Origin: Allocoprobacillus sp002160865
Lineage (GTDB): Bacteria; Bacillota_I; Bacilli_A; Erysipelotrichales; Coprobacillaceae
DNA length: 64,000 bases
Direction: 5' to 3'
NCBI RefSeq assembly: GCF_042850985.1
Contig: NZ_AP031415.1
Coordinates: forward strand, 1,612,001 to 1,676,000
Shown here: positions 50,966 through 60,732 of the stretch, one piece after another
Layout of the letters: each line of letters begins with the position of its first letter
How positions within the stretch are numbered: position 1 is the first letter of the stretch
Program-made: the position numbers and the translations under genes
The notes under the pieces: generated by a model
Told to the model about the DNA's origin: nothing
What the model saw: only the letters and a program-made list of their open reading frames with translations
Database searches by the model: none

Positions 50966-52396
50966 TTCTTCAATCATAATAGCCTGTGACCCCATATCTT
51001 TATAGGCAATTTCAAATGCTTCTTTATCCCAAATAGTTATCCCTTGCAATGGGTTATTTAAAATCACATGTTCTTCATCAAAGCCTATTAAAACCAGACA
51101 ATGTTCACTGACTGGAAAAGTCACTTTTTCATCAGTATACTGACCATCCAATGTTTTGATATACCATTCCTGTTTTCCAGATTGTTCATAAGTCTGTAAA
51201 GAAGCTGTCGCCCATATTTGAATAGGATGTCCCATTTCTACATATGTCAATAAATCATCTAAAGAAGAACCTGTCAAATTCTTAACTTGATGTTTACCTT
51301 TTTGTTCATTTATGATGGTTTCTAAAACATCAACCATTGGTTCTACATAGATACCATAACCACGTGATGACATACTTCCTGTAAAAGCAACATGTGGATC
51401 AGCACCATATAAACGTCCATCTTTATATTCAAGAGGAATGATAGGAACTTTTTTAATCACTTCTGGCAAAGTGATATCATATCCGTAATATTGAAGTAAC
51501 ATTGTCGATGAAGCAGATTCACAACCGTTATGATAATCCGGTAATTGTAAAACCATTGGAACATTATTTATACGATAAGATGTTTCCCTCTCTTTAACAA
51601 CGACTTCTCGTTTGACTTTTGCTTGATTCCCTGCCTGATCTTGAACTGTATAAGTCAAATAATAAGTTCCTGCTTTTTGAACATTGACTTCTCCCGATAC
51701 TTGAATATCTTTTGTACAGTCACCATCTACATTGTCTTTTGCCCGAACATTTTCTAAAACATCAAATTTTTCATGTAAATACGCAATCTGTGGTTTCATT
51801 GTTATTTGTGGTGCCGTCTGATCAGTGACTTCAACATCAAATGTCTTTTCAGCAATATTTTGTGAAGAATCTATTGCTTTCACATTTAAAGTATATGTTC
51901 CCAGTTTTGATACATCCACATCTCCATCTATTTGAACATCACAATCATCTTGTGAATTATCACTCACATCAATGATATCTTCAACTTGAAAATCTTGACT
52001 TCCATAAGCCACTGTTTCTTGACATTGAATGATTGGTGCTATTTCATCTACAACTTGAATATCTATGGGATATGTTTGATCATCATATGTAATAGTTCCT
52101 TGATATTCACCTATATCTGGATATTGCTGATGTTCATCGAGATATACAATGTCATTTAACGTGAGCTGACAATCATCAATGATATTATCCCTTTCAGAAG
52201 GTAAATACCATGTTAAATTTAAATAATCTTCTACATCATGACTGAGTTCTTCCCCAACTTCTAAAACCATATGTCCACCATCAATCAACTTTAATTCCAT
52301 TCTCCATACAACAATATAAATTGCTATAAAGAGAATCACCATTCCTAATATGATGATTCCCATATGTTTTTGAGATACGCTTTTTGGATGTTTCAT
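50963..52396 (-). CDS. Membrane-anchored C39-type cysteine peptidase with Ig-like domains
   Basis: This 477-residue protein has an N-terminal membrane helix (residues about 12-32), then about three beta-sandwich repeats of the DUF5011/HYR type (TAPQITMKPQIAYL, KAGTYYLTYTVQDQAGN). The C-terminal C39-like peptidase domain carries the catalytic Cys in NGCESASS and His in SEHCLVLIGFDEEHVILNNP. It should act outside the cell; its substrate is unknown. It starts one base after the pheT stop, so it is coupled to pheST and under the Phe T-box. Confidence 0.85.
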   Translation of the reverse strand: MKHPKSVSQKHMGIIILGMVILFIAIYIVVWRMELKLIDGGHMVLEVGEELSHDVEDYLNLTWYLPSERDNIIDDCQLTLNDIVYLDEHQQYPDIGEYQGTITYDDQTYPIDIQVVDEIAPIIQCQETVAYGSQDFQVEDIIDVSDNSQDDCDVQIDGDVDVSKLGTYTLNVKAIDSSQNIAEKTFDVEVTDQTAPQITMKPQIAYLHEKFDVLENVRAKDNVDGDCTKDIQVSGEVNVQKAGTYYLTYTVQDQAGNQAKVKREVVVKERETSYRINNVPMVLQLPDYHNGCESASSTMLLQYYGYDITLPEVIKKVPIIPLEYKDGRLYGADPHVAFTGSMSSRGYGIYVEPMVDVLETIINEQKGKHQVKNLTGSSLDDLLTYVEMGHPIQIWATASLQTYEQSGKQEWYIKTLDGQYTDEKVTFPVSEHCLVLIGFDEEHVILNNPLQGITIWDKEAFEIAYKDMGSQAIMIEE

Positions 52397-52397
52397 A

Positions 52398-54788
52398 TTA
52401 CACTCTTAAATGTGCTCCATAATCTTTTTCTACAACCTTTAATATCTGTTCAATCATTGTATTAATTGTTGTATCATCCAATGTTTTTGTTGCATCTTGG
52501 AATGTTAAAGCAATGGCTACTGATTTTTGTCCACTCGCAACATGTTCCCCTTCATAGATATCAAAAATCTGTGTATCTACAATCAAACGTTGACCAACTT
52601 TACAAATAGAACGTACAACATCATGAACAGGTATATCTTTATCCATAACTAAAGCAATATCTCTTGTCACTGATGGATATTGTGGAATCTCTGTAAATTT
52701 AATAGCTGGTTTCTTTAAGTTTAATAAAACAGATAAATTCAACTCAGCCACATAAACATCCTTAACGTCATATTTTTTGGCTTGTCGAGGATGAATTTCA
52801 CCAATCACACCTACAATGTCATTTCCCATCATAATATAACCACTTCTACCTGGATGGAAATCTTGTTGATTTGCTTCTACTGGTTTTAATGTATAACGTG
52901 ATTCCTTGATTCCTAGTTTTTCAAAGATTGTTTCAACAAATCCTTTTAATAAATAAAAATCTGCTTTTTGTTGTAACTGTTGCCATGCCACATGATGATA
53001 CATTCCAGAACATGCAATGGCTAAATTTTGAATTTCTGTTTCTTTTGAATAAGTGTGAGAAATCTCATAAATCATCACATCTTTTTGAGAGTGGGCTCTA
53101 TTAAAATTAATCGCCTGTAGTAATGAAGGAATTAATGATTTTCTTGTCACACTTCTTTCTTCTCCTATTGGTAACATCAATGCAACAGCATCTTGATGAT
53201 GGAAAAGATTAAAATCATCAACCATAGATGGTGAAGTCAGTGTATAAGTCATCACTTCATGTAATCCTAAATCTGTTAATAAATGTCTAATCATTCTGAC
53301 ATAACTTTGAACAGGTGTCAAAGCTCCTTTTGTCATTTCCATGAGTGGTAATGAAGAAGGAATATGATTATATCCATACATTCTGGCAATTTCTTCAATC
53401 ACATCAGCATCCATTGTCATATCATTACGATATGTTGGCACTTTTATTGTTAATGTTTCACCTTCTCGTGTATAAGAAAAATGTAAAGATGTTAAAATTT
53501 CTTCTATGATTTCAGTAGAAATATTTGTTCCTAATAACCCATTTACACGTGAAGTTGTAAGTGTAATGACTTTTTCTTTCACTTCATAGTCAGTCAGAAC
53601 ACTTTTATAAATTTCTTTAGCATCTGCCAGTTCTTCTAATAAGGCAGCACAGCGATTTAAAACTCTGGCGGTATTAGCTGTATCAATCGCTCCTTTAATA
53701 TAATGTTGAGAAGCATCCGTTAATAAATTTAAGCGACGTGCTGTATTTCTTAATGTAGCCCCATGGAATGTGGCTGCTTCAATGACAATATTCACTGTAT
53801 TTTCATCAATCTTTGTATCATCTCCACCCATAACACCGGCTACACAACCAATTCCCTGATCAGTAGAAACAATAATATCTTCCGGAAGAATTTCATATTC
53901 TTTTCCATCTAATAATACTGTTCTTTGATGGAAACCAGTTTTAATCACAAAACGTTTTTCCTTTAATTTATCATAATCATACATATGAATAGGTTGTCCT
54001 GTTTCCAGCATCACAAAGTTAGAAATATCTACAATATTATTAATTGGCTTAATACCACTTGCCATTAAAAATGTTCTTAACCATTCTGGTGACTCCTTAG
54101 TTTGAACACCTTTGACTAATTTAGCCCCAAAGCATGGACATAAATTAGTTTGGACATCAACTTCAATGTCACTATCCAATTCTTTTAATGTTTTCATTTC
54201 TGGAACATGTACATCACGTTTTAATAAAGCTCCAACTTCATAAGCTAATGCAATCATAGCCATACAATCAGCACGATTAGGTGTTAAACCAATATCTAAG
54301 ATAGTATCATCATAACCCATATACTTTAAAGCATCTTCACCAACAGGTGCATCAGCATCCAAAACATGAATTCCTGCTTTATCTTCTTCTCTTAATAAAC
54401 GTTGATCAATACCCAATTCTGCAATAGAACAAATCATCCCATTAGATTCTACACCACGAATCTTCGCTTCTTTAATTTTAAATCCTTCTCCTAAATCACA
54501 ACCGGGTAAAGCCACAATCACTTTTTGTCCTGCATCAACATTGAGTGCCCCACAAACAATTTGTTGAACAACACCATTTCCTACTTCGACTTGACAGACA
54601 TTCAAATGGTCACTATCAGGATGAGGAACCTTTTCTTTTACATACCCTACAACAAGTTTATCTCCTCTTGCAAAGACATGCATTCCTTCAACTTCATGAC
54701 CTATAGATGTCAATTGATCAGCAATTTCCTGAGCTGAAAAATCATCAACTTTTACATATTGATTTAATAATTTTAAACTTGCTTCCAT
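52398..54788 (-). CDS. pheT: Phenylalanyl-tRNA synthetase beta subunit
   Basis: This 796-residue subunit has an N-terminal tRNA-binding (EMAP-like) domain (about 40-150), the B3/B4 and B5 regions with editing function (SNFVMLETGQPIHMYDYDKL in part), and a C-terminal FDX-ACB anticodon-binding domain (YPSVTRDIALVMDKDIPV). Together with PheS it forms the heterotetramer. It lies 4 bp after pheS and is followed directly by a peptidase gene. Confidence 0.97.
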   Translation of the reverse strand: MEASLKLLNQYVKVDDFSAQEIADQLTSIGHEVEGMHVFARGDKLVVGYVKEKVPHPDSDHLNVCQVEVGNGVVQQIVCGALNVDAGQKVIVALPGCDLGEGFKIKEAKIRGVESNGMICSIAELGIDQRLLREEDKAGIHVLDADAPVGEDALKYMGYDDTILDIGLTPNRADCMAMIALAYEVGALLKRDVHVPEMKTLKELDSDIEVDVQTNLCPCFGAKLVKGVQTKESPEWLRTFLMASGIKPINNIVDISNFVMLETGQPIHMYDYDKLKEKRFVIKTGFHQRTVLLDGKEYEILPEDIIVSTDQGIGCVAGVMGGDDTKIDENTVNIVIEAATFHGATLRNTARRLNLLTDASQHYIKGAIDTANTARVLNRCAALLEELADAKEIYKSVLTDYEVKEKVITLTTSRVNGLLGTNISTEIIEEILTSLHFSYTREGETLTIKVPTYRNDMTMDADVIEEIARMYGYNHIPSSLPLMEMTKGALTPVQSYVRMIRHLLTDLGLHEVMTYTLTSPSMVDDFNLFHHQDAVALMLPIGEERSVTRKSLIPSLLQAINFNRAHSQKDVMIYEISHTYSKETEIQNLAIACSGMYHHVAWQQLQQKADFYLLKGFVETIFEKLGIKESRYTLKPVEANQQDFHPGRSGYIMMGNDIVGVIGEIHPRQAKKYDVKDVYVAELNLSVLLNLKKPAIKFTEIPQYPSVTRDIALVMDKDIPVHDVVRSICKVGQRLIVDTQIFDIYEGEHVASGQKSVAIALTFQDATKTLDDTTINTMIEQILKVVEKDYGAHLRV

Positions 54789-54792
54789 ATGT

Positions 54793-55827
54793 CTAATCCT
54801 TTCTTACAAATTGATTTAAGAATCTTAAATCACCACTATAAAAATCTCTAATATTATCAATACCATATTTCAACATAGCCACACGTTCTAAGCCAATACC
54901 AAAGGCAAATCCCTGATAAACCTGACTATCAAATCCACACATTTCTAAAACCTTAGGATTCACCATTCCGGCTCCTAATATTTCAATCCATCCTGTTTGT
55001 TTACACATAGAACATCCTTTACCATTACAGTTATAACATGAAATATCTACTTCTACACTTGGTTCCGTAAATGGGAAATAAGATGGTCTTAAACGAATTT
55101 CACGTTTTTCACCAAACATTTTTTTCGCAAATAATTCTAAAGTTCCCTTTAAATCTGCCATAGTAATGTTTTTATCAATAACAAGACCTTCACATTGGCT
55201 AAATTGATGAGAATGTGTCGCATCATCATCATCACGACGATATGTTTTTCCAGGACAAATGACCTTAATTGGTCCTTTTCCATTTGCTGCCAGCATGACA
55301 TGTGCCTGAACAGGTGACGTATGTGTTCTTAACAATGTATTTTCATCAATGTAAAAAGTATCCTGCATATCTCTGGCTGGATGATCCTTTGGTAGATTCA
55401 TCAATTCAAAATTAAAATGATCTGTTTCTACCTCTGGTCCTTCAGCAACACTATATCCCATTCCAATAAACAAATCTTCTAATTCTTCTCTAATCATTGT
55501 CAATGGATGAATAGTTCCCAGTGGCAAATGACTTCCTGGTAAACTAATATCAATTTTTTCATTTTGAATTTTTGCCATCATCTCTGCTTCCTCTAAGATT
55601 TTTTTCTTTTCTTCAATGGCTTGAGTAATTTCTTGTTTCACTTTATTTGAAACCTGTCCAAAAGAAGCACGTTCTTCCTTTGACATATCCTTCATTGACT
55701 TCATGGCTGATTGCATAGGTCCTTTTTTTCCTAAATAGAACACTCTTAAATCATTCAATTCTTTCAATGATGAACAATCATGAATTTTTGATAAAGCTTC
55801 TTCTTTAATCTTTAATAATTCGTCCAT
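54793..55827 (-). CDS. pheS: Phenylalanyl-tRNA synthetase alpha subunit
   Basis: This 344-residue catalytic subunit has a coiled-coil N-terminus, class II motifs in RLRPSYFPFTEPSVEVDI (in part), the zinc-like CYNCNGKGCSMCKQTG insert and GIGLERVAMLKYGI at the end. The ATG at 55827 (MDELLK) with GGAGGAAATT upstream is the correct start; a longer reading would begin inside the T-box region. Transcription is controlled by the T-box leader. Confidence 0.97.
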   Translation of the reverse strand: MDELLKIKEEALSKIHDCSSLKELNDLRVFYLGKKGPMQSAMKSMKDMSKEERASFGQVSNKVKQEITQAIEEKKKILEEAEMMAKIQNEKIDISLPGSHLPLGTIHPLTMIREELEDLFIGMGYSVAEGPEVETDHFNFELMNLPKDHPARDMQDTFYIDENTLLRTHTSPVQAHVMLAANGKGPIKVICPGKTYRRDDDDATHSHQFSQCEGLVIDKNITMADLKGTLELFAKKMFGEKREIRLRPSYFPFTEPSVEVDISCYNCNGKGCSMCKQTGWIEILGAGMVNPKVLEMCGFDSQVYQGFAFGIGLERVAMLKYGIDNIRDFYSGDLRFLNQFVRKD

Positions 55828-55844
55828 AATTTCCTCCTTAAAAT

Positions 55845-55870
55845 AAAAAAACCGTTCCACATAGGAACGA
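55845..55870 (-). terminator. T-box terminator ahead of pheS
   Basis: The stem CGTTCC/GGAACG and seven T on the minus strand follow the T-box sequence. Confidence 0.85.
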
Positions 55871-56036
55871 TTATATCGCGGTACCATCCTAATTCATAAC
55901 AAAAGTTATGCACTTTACAGCAGTAACGTTGCCCCACGGCGATGATTAGTCGCACTCCAAGGTGAATTCAATAAATGCATTGTAAGAAAACTTTCAGCCT
56001 ATGTTTCCCTCTCTGATACAAATTCTTTATCTACTT
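55871..56036 (-). promoter_or_regulatory. T-box riboswitch of pheST
   Basis: The T-box sequence AGGATGGTACCGCG is at 55877-55890. The specifier is TTC (55964-55966) in the context GAATTCACC, a phenylalanine codon matching the downstream genes. It also controls the C39 peptidase gene in the same operon. Confidence 0.93.
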
Positions 56037-56062
56037 GTCCTTTTCTTCGTATTAACGGGTAT

Positions 56063-56091
56063 ATTATACCCAACTTTTTCATAAAAAACAA
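56063..56091 (-). promoter_or_regulatory. pheST promoter
   Basis: TTGTTT (56086-56091) and TATAAT (56063-56068) are 17 bp apart on the minus strand. Confidence 0.7.
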
Positions 56092-56099
56092 GTTTTTCT

Positions 56100-57956
56100 T
56101 TATTCTTTTAGGGCAGCAACTGTATTCATTTTTAAAATATAAAGCAGTGGTGGACATTGACTGATGAAAACCAGTAAAGTACATAACATAAAAACAGTCA
56201 GAACAATTTTCCAATCCATTCCAATGAAAAACATTTGTCCTTCAAAAAAGCCTTGAATAAAATGATTTATCATTTGAATAATTTGATAATATAATATCAA
56301 ACATAATCCTTGAGCTGTCAATAAAATCTGTAAAGACTCACAAAATACAACTTTCATAATATTTAAAGAACTGGCTCCAAAGCATTTCATAATAGCTAAA
56401 TCTTTTTTCTTTTGAATAACGTTTAAAAACATGACTTCTCCAATTAAAAATAATGCTGCTAAAATAGCTAATAAAGAAAAAAGAGCCAAAATGATATTAG
56501 CCTGCTGTAAGACTTCAGATACATTTTGTGTCGTTGATTTTCCTATTTCCATAAATTCATAATCTGGATATTTTTGTTGGAGCTGTTGAATGACATCTTC
56601 TCTTTGATAATCAGGATGCACATAGAGAATTCCTAAGTGAGAAGTAACCTGTGAAATATCATAATAGTAAACATCTTTGAGAAGTTCAATAGAAGCATGA
56701 TTCATCTGATAAAGTGTATCTAAAGTTGTTGATTGACTGGTAATTCCAACAATTTTATAACAAATACTTTTGACTTCCCATTCATGTTGATACCAGGCAT
56801 AAACTTCCTGCCCTACCAGTGATGAAACATCTTGTTTTCCTAAAAGATGTTGTGCTGTTGAAAATGATAAAAGAATTTCATTTTTTGCTTGAGGATATTG
56901 ACCATATTGTAAAGATAAATAAGTATATGGTGAGGTATCATCACCAATGAATAATGTCTGTGCCTGTTCATAGTGATCACTGTAAAACCCAATACCTAGA
57001 CATTCATAATCATCTAAAAACATTTCACTTTTAAGAATTCCTGGTTGTTGTTGGAGCTGATCTAGAAAATCTATAGATAAAGATTGTTGATAACGGGATT
57101 GAAAACTAATGCCAGAGGCAGGAACAAGAGAGTAAATGTACTGATGAAACTGTGTTTCCAGATGGCGTGTTAGTGTCAGTGCTGTCACAATACACAATAA
57201 AGATAAAAGCAAACCCATAATCAATTGAAAAGAACGTCCTTTATGTGACCACAACGAAGCAAAAGCTAAACGCATATGGCTCCAATAATATTTTTTATCA
57301 TCATGAGTTAAATATTCAATGCGCTGTTGCGTTGTCAAAATCTCATGATTTATAATTTTTCCATCCTGCATCATATAAATTTCATCACTATATTCTCTGA
57401 CAAGTTTTTCATCATGGGACACTAAAATAACAAGACGATGTAAAGATTCTTCTTTCAAAAGTTCCATAACCGCTTTAGCATATTGGGGGTCGAGTGAACC
57501 CGTTGGCTCATCACATAAAAGTATATCACTATGATGATAATGACTTCTTAAATACGCTAAACGTTGTCTTTGTCCCATCGAAAGAGAGGAAAGCGATTGA
57601 TGCTTTAATTCATCCATTTCCAGTTTTAAACTGACTTTTTCCTGCTTATGAAAAAAGCGTGGTAAAGAAACATTGTGTTTTAAAGATAACCACATAATTA
57701 AATGAAACTGTTGAAAAATAAAGCTGACATGGTGACGGCGATAATGCGTGAGATGATGTTTAACAGAACGATGATTCCATAAAAGATCACCTTGAAAATC
57801 ATGATCAATACCTCCTAAAATATGCAGCAATGTGGATTTCCCACAACCACTTGGTCCTACAATAGCGACAATCCCTGCATCAGGAAATTGCAAAGAAATA
57901 TCTTTTAATACTTTTTGATAGTGATAACGTTTAGAGATATGTTCAACTTCAAGCAT
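56100..57956 (-). CDS. MacB-like ABC transporter (ATPase fused to FtsX permease), copy 2
   Basis: This 618-residue protein has an N-terminal ATPase (Walker A GPSGCGKSTLL, signature SLSMGQRQRLAYLRS with a relaxed LSxGQ, Walker B ILLCDEPTGSLD) joined to a MacB-like membrane part: one helix near residue 240, a large extracytoplasmic domain and three C-terminal helices. It lies 1 bp after the similar gene at 57958-59739, so the two likely form a heterodimeric efflux or peptide-handling pump. No two-component regulator is adjacent, unlike Bce systems. Confidence 0.85.
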   Translation of the reverse strand: MLEVEHISKRYHYQKVLKDISLQFPDAGIVAIVGPSGCGKSTLLHILGGIDHDFQGDLLWNHRSVKHHLTHYRRHHVSFIFQQFHLIMWLSLKHNVSLPRFFHKQEKVSLKLEMDELKHQSLSSLSMGQRQRLAYLRSHYHHSDILLCDEPTGSLDPQYAKAVMELLKEESLHRLVILVSHDEKLVREYSDEIYMMQDGKIINHEILTTQQRIEYLTHDDKKYYWSHMRLAFASLWSHKGRSFQLIMGLLLSLLCIVTALTLTRHLETQFHQYIYSLVPASGISFQSRYQQSLSIDFLDQLQQQPGILKSEMFLDDYECLGIGFYSDHYEQAQTLFIGDDTSPYTYLSLQYGQYPQAKNEILLSFSTAQHLLGKQDVSSLVGQEVYAWYQHEWEVKSICYKIVGITSQSTTLDTLYQMNHASIELLKDVYYYDISQVTSHLGILYVHPDYQREDVIQQLQQKYPDYEFMEIGKSTTQNVSEVLQQANIILALFSLLAILAALFLIGEVMFLNVIQKKKDLAIMKCFGASSLNIMKVVFCESLQILLTAQGLCLILYYQIIQMINHFIQGFFEGQMFFIGMDWKIVLTVFMLCTLLVFISQCPPLLYILKMNTVAALKE

Positions 57957-57957
57957 T

Positions 57958-59739
57958 TTATTCCTCCCTTAAAACTTCTATTTGATTCATTTTCATCATT
58001 TGAGATACAGGCTTCAAAACTGACAGAACACTCATGACAAGATAAATCCAAAAGATAAAAACATATAAATCATAACGTGAAAAAATAACCGGTTTTAACA
58101 ACAAAGAAAAAGAAAAATATTGTTCTATACATAAAACATGATTCACATACTCATAAACAACCATTGATAATAAACAACCTCCTGTCGCAATCAATCCACC
58201 AAGTAAAAAAGCCTCATACAATGACAATAAAAAAAGTCTACGATGAGACAACCCTAATGACAATAAATAAGCCACATTATGCTTTCTTTCAAAATAAATA
58301 ATAGATTCCACAATTCCTAACAACAACAATGAAATCAATAGACTCATTCCTATAAAAATACCTGCAATCAACTGTGCTAAAGATAATAATGATTGATAAC
58401 TGTTCACTCGCTCTTGAATTTCACTATAGACAATATAATCTGAAGATAAAGTATCATATACATCTTGATGGAAAGAAGTTTTGGTTTCAATGATGAGTTC
58501 ATGCTGATTAATCAATTCTGAAAGTTGATTTTTTAAGGTATGATAAAAATAGATTTCATTTTGACTAAAAAAATCTTGTTTTAGAACACCTGTAATGGTC
58601 AGAGTCAAGGTTTTTTGTTGATATGTTAAAGTGATGGGTTGATCATGATATTGTTGATAAAATGGATAACTGACCAGAATTTCAAATTCGTTTTGTGGCA
58701 TACGCCCTTTAGATAAACGAATATGATGATTTTGTTGAGGTAAAAAATAGCGAGTCGCTTCAATATTTTCATCAGTAGCCATTAATTGACATTGATCTAA
58801 CTGATAGGCATAATCTATAGCGACAACATTGGGAATATCAATCATATTTTCAAAAGGTGTTCCATCTTTGTTTTCAACATTGATTATATTTTTTAAGACG
58901 GCCTGTTGTTCACTTTGTTTTGTTGCATCAAAGGCTCCAAAAATAGCTGTAACGATACAAAAGAAAGCAACAATGACAATCCATTGAAAGAAAAAAAGAA
59001 ACATGAGTTTGTTTCTTTGATGCAGGATTTGTCTAAAAGGATAAAACCAGAGGGTATGATGTTGATAAGAATGAGGTGATAAGTCCATTGACTTTTTCAT
59101 TTTTTTGATTTGTCCTTTGAGTTGTCCTTGTTCTAAGGTTAAAACACTATCACAGTATTGTTTTAATAATTGAGGGTCATGGGATACAATAATAACCAAA
59201 GTATTTTGAGAAATCTTTTTTAAATATTTCATGACATCTTGAGCCTGTTGATGATATAAAGCTCCTGTTGGTTCATCACAAAGAATAATTTCAGATTGTT
59301 TTAAGAGAGCTTTGGCTAATGAAGCTCTTTTCATTTGTCCTCCAGATAATTGATATGGGTAACGCGATAATAAATCTTGAATACCTAATTGTGTGACAAT
59401 CTTTTTAAGAAGTGTAGAATGATAATGAATATGGCTAATATGACATGGTAAAATTAAATTTTCTTTCACAGTTAAAGAAGCAACATAATCTTTATTTTGC
59501 ATCATAAAAGATACATGTTGACTCACAAATGCCTTTCTATCTGTTATTTTTTCGCCATTATAAAAGATTTCTCCTTGATAATCATCATCAAGCATTCCCA
59601 TAATATATAAAAGCGTACTTTTCCCACACCCACTCTTTCCTTGAATACCTATCATCCCAGTATCTGGAAAAGTTATGGAGAGATGATCAATAATTGTTGT
59701 TTGCTGATACTGTTTACAAATATTTTTTAACTCTAACAT
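57958..59739 (-). CDS. MacB-like ABC transporter (ATPase fused to FtsX permease), copy 1
   Basis: This 593-residue partner has Walker A GKSGCGKSTLL, signature LSGGQMKRASLAKAL and Walker B IILCDEPTGAL, then one helix near residue 255, a long extracytoplasmic region (about 280-450) and three C-terminal helices. The ATG at 59739 (MLELKN) has AAGGAGAATATA; a longer reading has no support. Its substrate is unknown: FtsX-type pumps act in antimicrobial-peptide resistance, export or murein hydrolase control. It is divergent from the radical-SAM gene with only 39 bp between start codons. Confidence 0.85.
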   Translation of the reverse strand: MLELKNICKQYQQTTIIDHLSITFPDTGMIGIQGKSGCGKSTLLYIMGMLDDDYQGEIFYNGEKITDRKAFVSQHVSFMMQNKDYVASLTVKENLILPCHISHIHYHSTLLKKIVTQLGIQDLLSRYPYQLSGGQMKRASLAKALLKQSEIILCDEPTGALYHQQAQDVMKYLKKISQNTLVIIVSHDPQLLKQYCDSVLTLEQGQLKGQIKKMKKSMDLSPHSYQHHTLWFYPFRQILHQRNKLMFLFFFQWIVIVAFFCIVTAIFGAFDATKQSEQQAVLKNIINVENKDGTPFENMIDIPNVVAIDYAYQLDQCQLMATDENIEATRYFLPQQNHHIRLSKGRMPQNEFEILVSYPFYQQYHDQPITLTYQQKTLTLTITGVLKQDFFSQNEIYFYHTLKNQLSELINQHELIIETKTSFHQDVYDTLSSDYIVYSEIQERVNSYQSLLSLAQLIAGIFIGMSLLISLLLLGIVESIIYFERKHNVAYLLSLGLSHRRLFLLSLYEAFLLGGLIATGGCLLSMVVYEYVNHVLCIEQYFSFSLLLKPVIFSRYDLYVFIFWIYLVMSVLSVLKPVSQMMKMNQIEVLREE

Positions 59740-59778
59740 TATATTCTCCTTTATGTTATAATCTTGGCGGGTGATGTC

Positions 59779-60711
59779 ATGAATAAATTTCCATATACAT
59801 TTGATAACAAACGTTATCATACTTATAATTACTTTTTAAAAACAAAATATCACTGTAAAGTTGCAAAAGTTTCTTTAAATGCAGGTTTCACATGTCCTAA
59901 CCGTGATGGAACATGTGGAACAGGTGGCTGTATTTTCTGTTCTGATTCCGGTTCTGGTGATTTTGCCGGGCATGTACAAGATTCTCTGCAAAAACAGTTT
60001 CAAGATATTTCTTCCATCATGCGTCAAAAATGGCCTGATTGTCAATTTATTGCTTATTTTCAGGCGAATACGAATACCTATGGAACTGTCGACGAATTGA
60101 AAGAAAGATTTGAACCTTTTGTCAATATGAAAGATGTCGTTGGAATTGCGATTGCAACACGTCCTGATTGTTTAAGTGATGAAATCTGTGACTATCTTGA
60201 ACAGTTATCTCATCGTTGTGATTTATATATTGAACTTGGTTTACAAACTGTTCATGACAAGACAGCTCAACTGATTCATCGAGGACATGATTATCAGACT
60301 TTTTTAGATGGTTTACAGCGTTTAAGACAAAGACATCTTGATGTTTGTGTTCATATCATTAATGGTTTACCCTATGAAACTTATGATATGATGTTGGAAA
60401 CTGCAAAACAGGTAGGTCAACTGGACATTCAAGGATTAAAGATTCATAATCTCTATATGCTTAAAGATACAGCTTTACATCGCTTATATCAACAGCGTCC
60501 TTTTGAGATGCTAACACGTGAACAATACATCTCTTTAGTTGTTGATCAGCTACAATATATCCCAGCACATGTCGTGATTGAAAGATTAACCGGTGATGCT
60601 CCAATAGATGATTTAGTTGCGCCATTATGGTCCATCAAGAAGGTCACAATTCTTAATGATATTGACAAATTAATGAAAGAAAAAGATACCCATCAAGGGT
60701 ATCTCCTATAA
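59779..60711 (+). CDS. TIGR01212-family radical SAM protein (YtqA-like)
   Basis: This 310-residue iron-sulfur enzyme has the cluster motif CPNRDGTCGTGGCIFCSDSG, FQANTNTYG and the GIAIATRPDCLSDEI segment of radical SAM proteins, close to the YtqA/YhcC group. The reaction is unknown, though tRNA modification has been proposed for relatives. The ATG at 59779 follows GGCGGGTGAT; an extended -10 (TGTTATAAT, 59757-59762) sits only about 20 bp upstream, so the leader is very short. Confidence 0.9.
   Translation: MNKFPYTFDNKRYHTYNYFLKTKYHCKVAKVSLNAGFTCPNRDGTCGTGGCIFCSDSGSGDFAGHVQDSLQKQFQDISSIMRQKWPDCQFIAYFQANTNTYGTVDELKERFEPFVNMKDVVGIAIATRPDCLSDEICDYLEQLSHRCDLYIELGLQTVHDKTAQLIHRGHDYQTFLDGLQRLRQRHLDVCVHIINGLPYETYDMMLETAKQVGQLDIQGLKIHNLYMLKDTALHRLYQQRPFEMLTREQYISLVVDQLQYIPAHVVIERLTGDAPIDDLVAPLWSIKKVTILNDIDKLMKEKDTHQGYLL
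60676..60703 (-). terminator. hpf terminator embedded in the convergent gene
   Basis: The 7-bp stem GATACCC/GGGTATC followed by TTTTTCTTT on the minus strand lies inside the last codons of the radical-SAM gene, a strong terminator for hpf. Confidence 0.75.
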
Positions 60712-60732
60712 AGCTCTTTTTGAGCTTTTTAT
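60708..60732 (+). terminator. Intrinsic terminator after the radical-SAM gene
   Basis: The stem AAAGCTC/GAGCTTT with a five-T loop and a T tract, overlapping the end of hpf. Confidence 0.82.
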
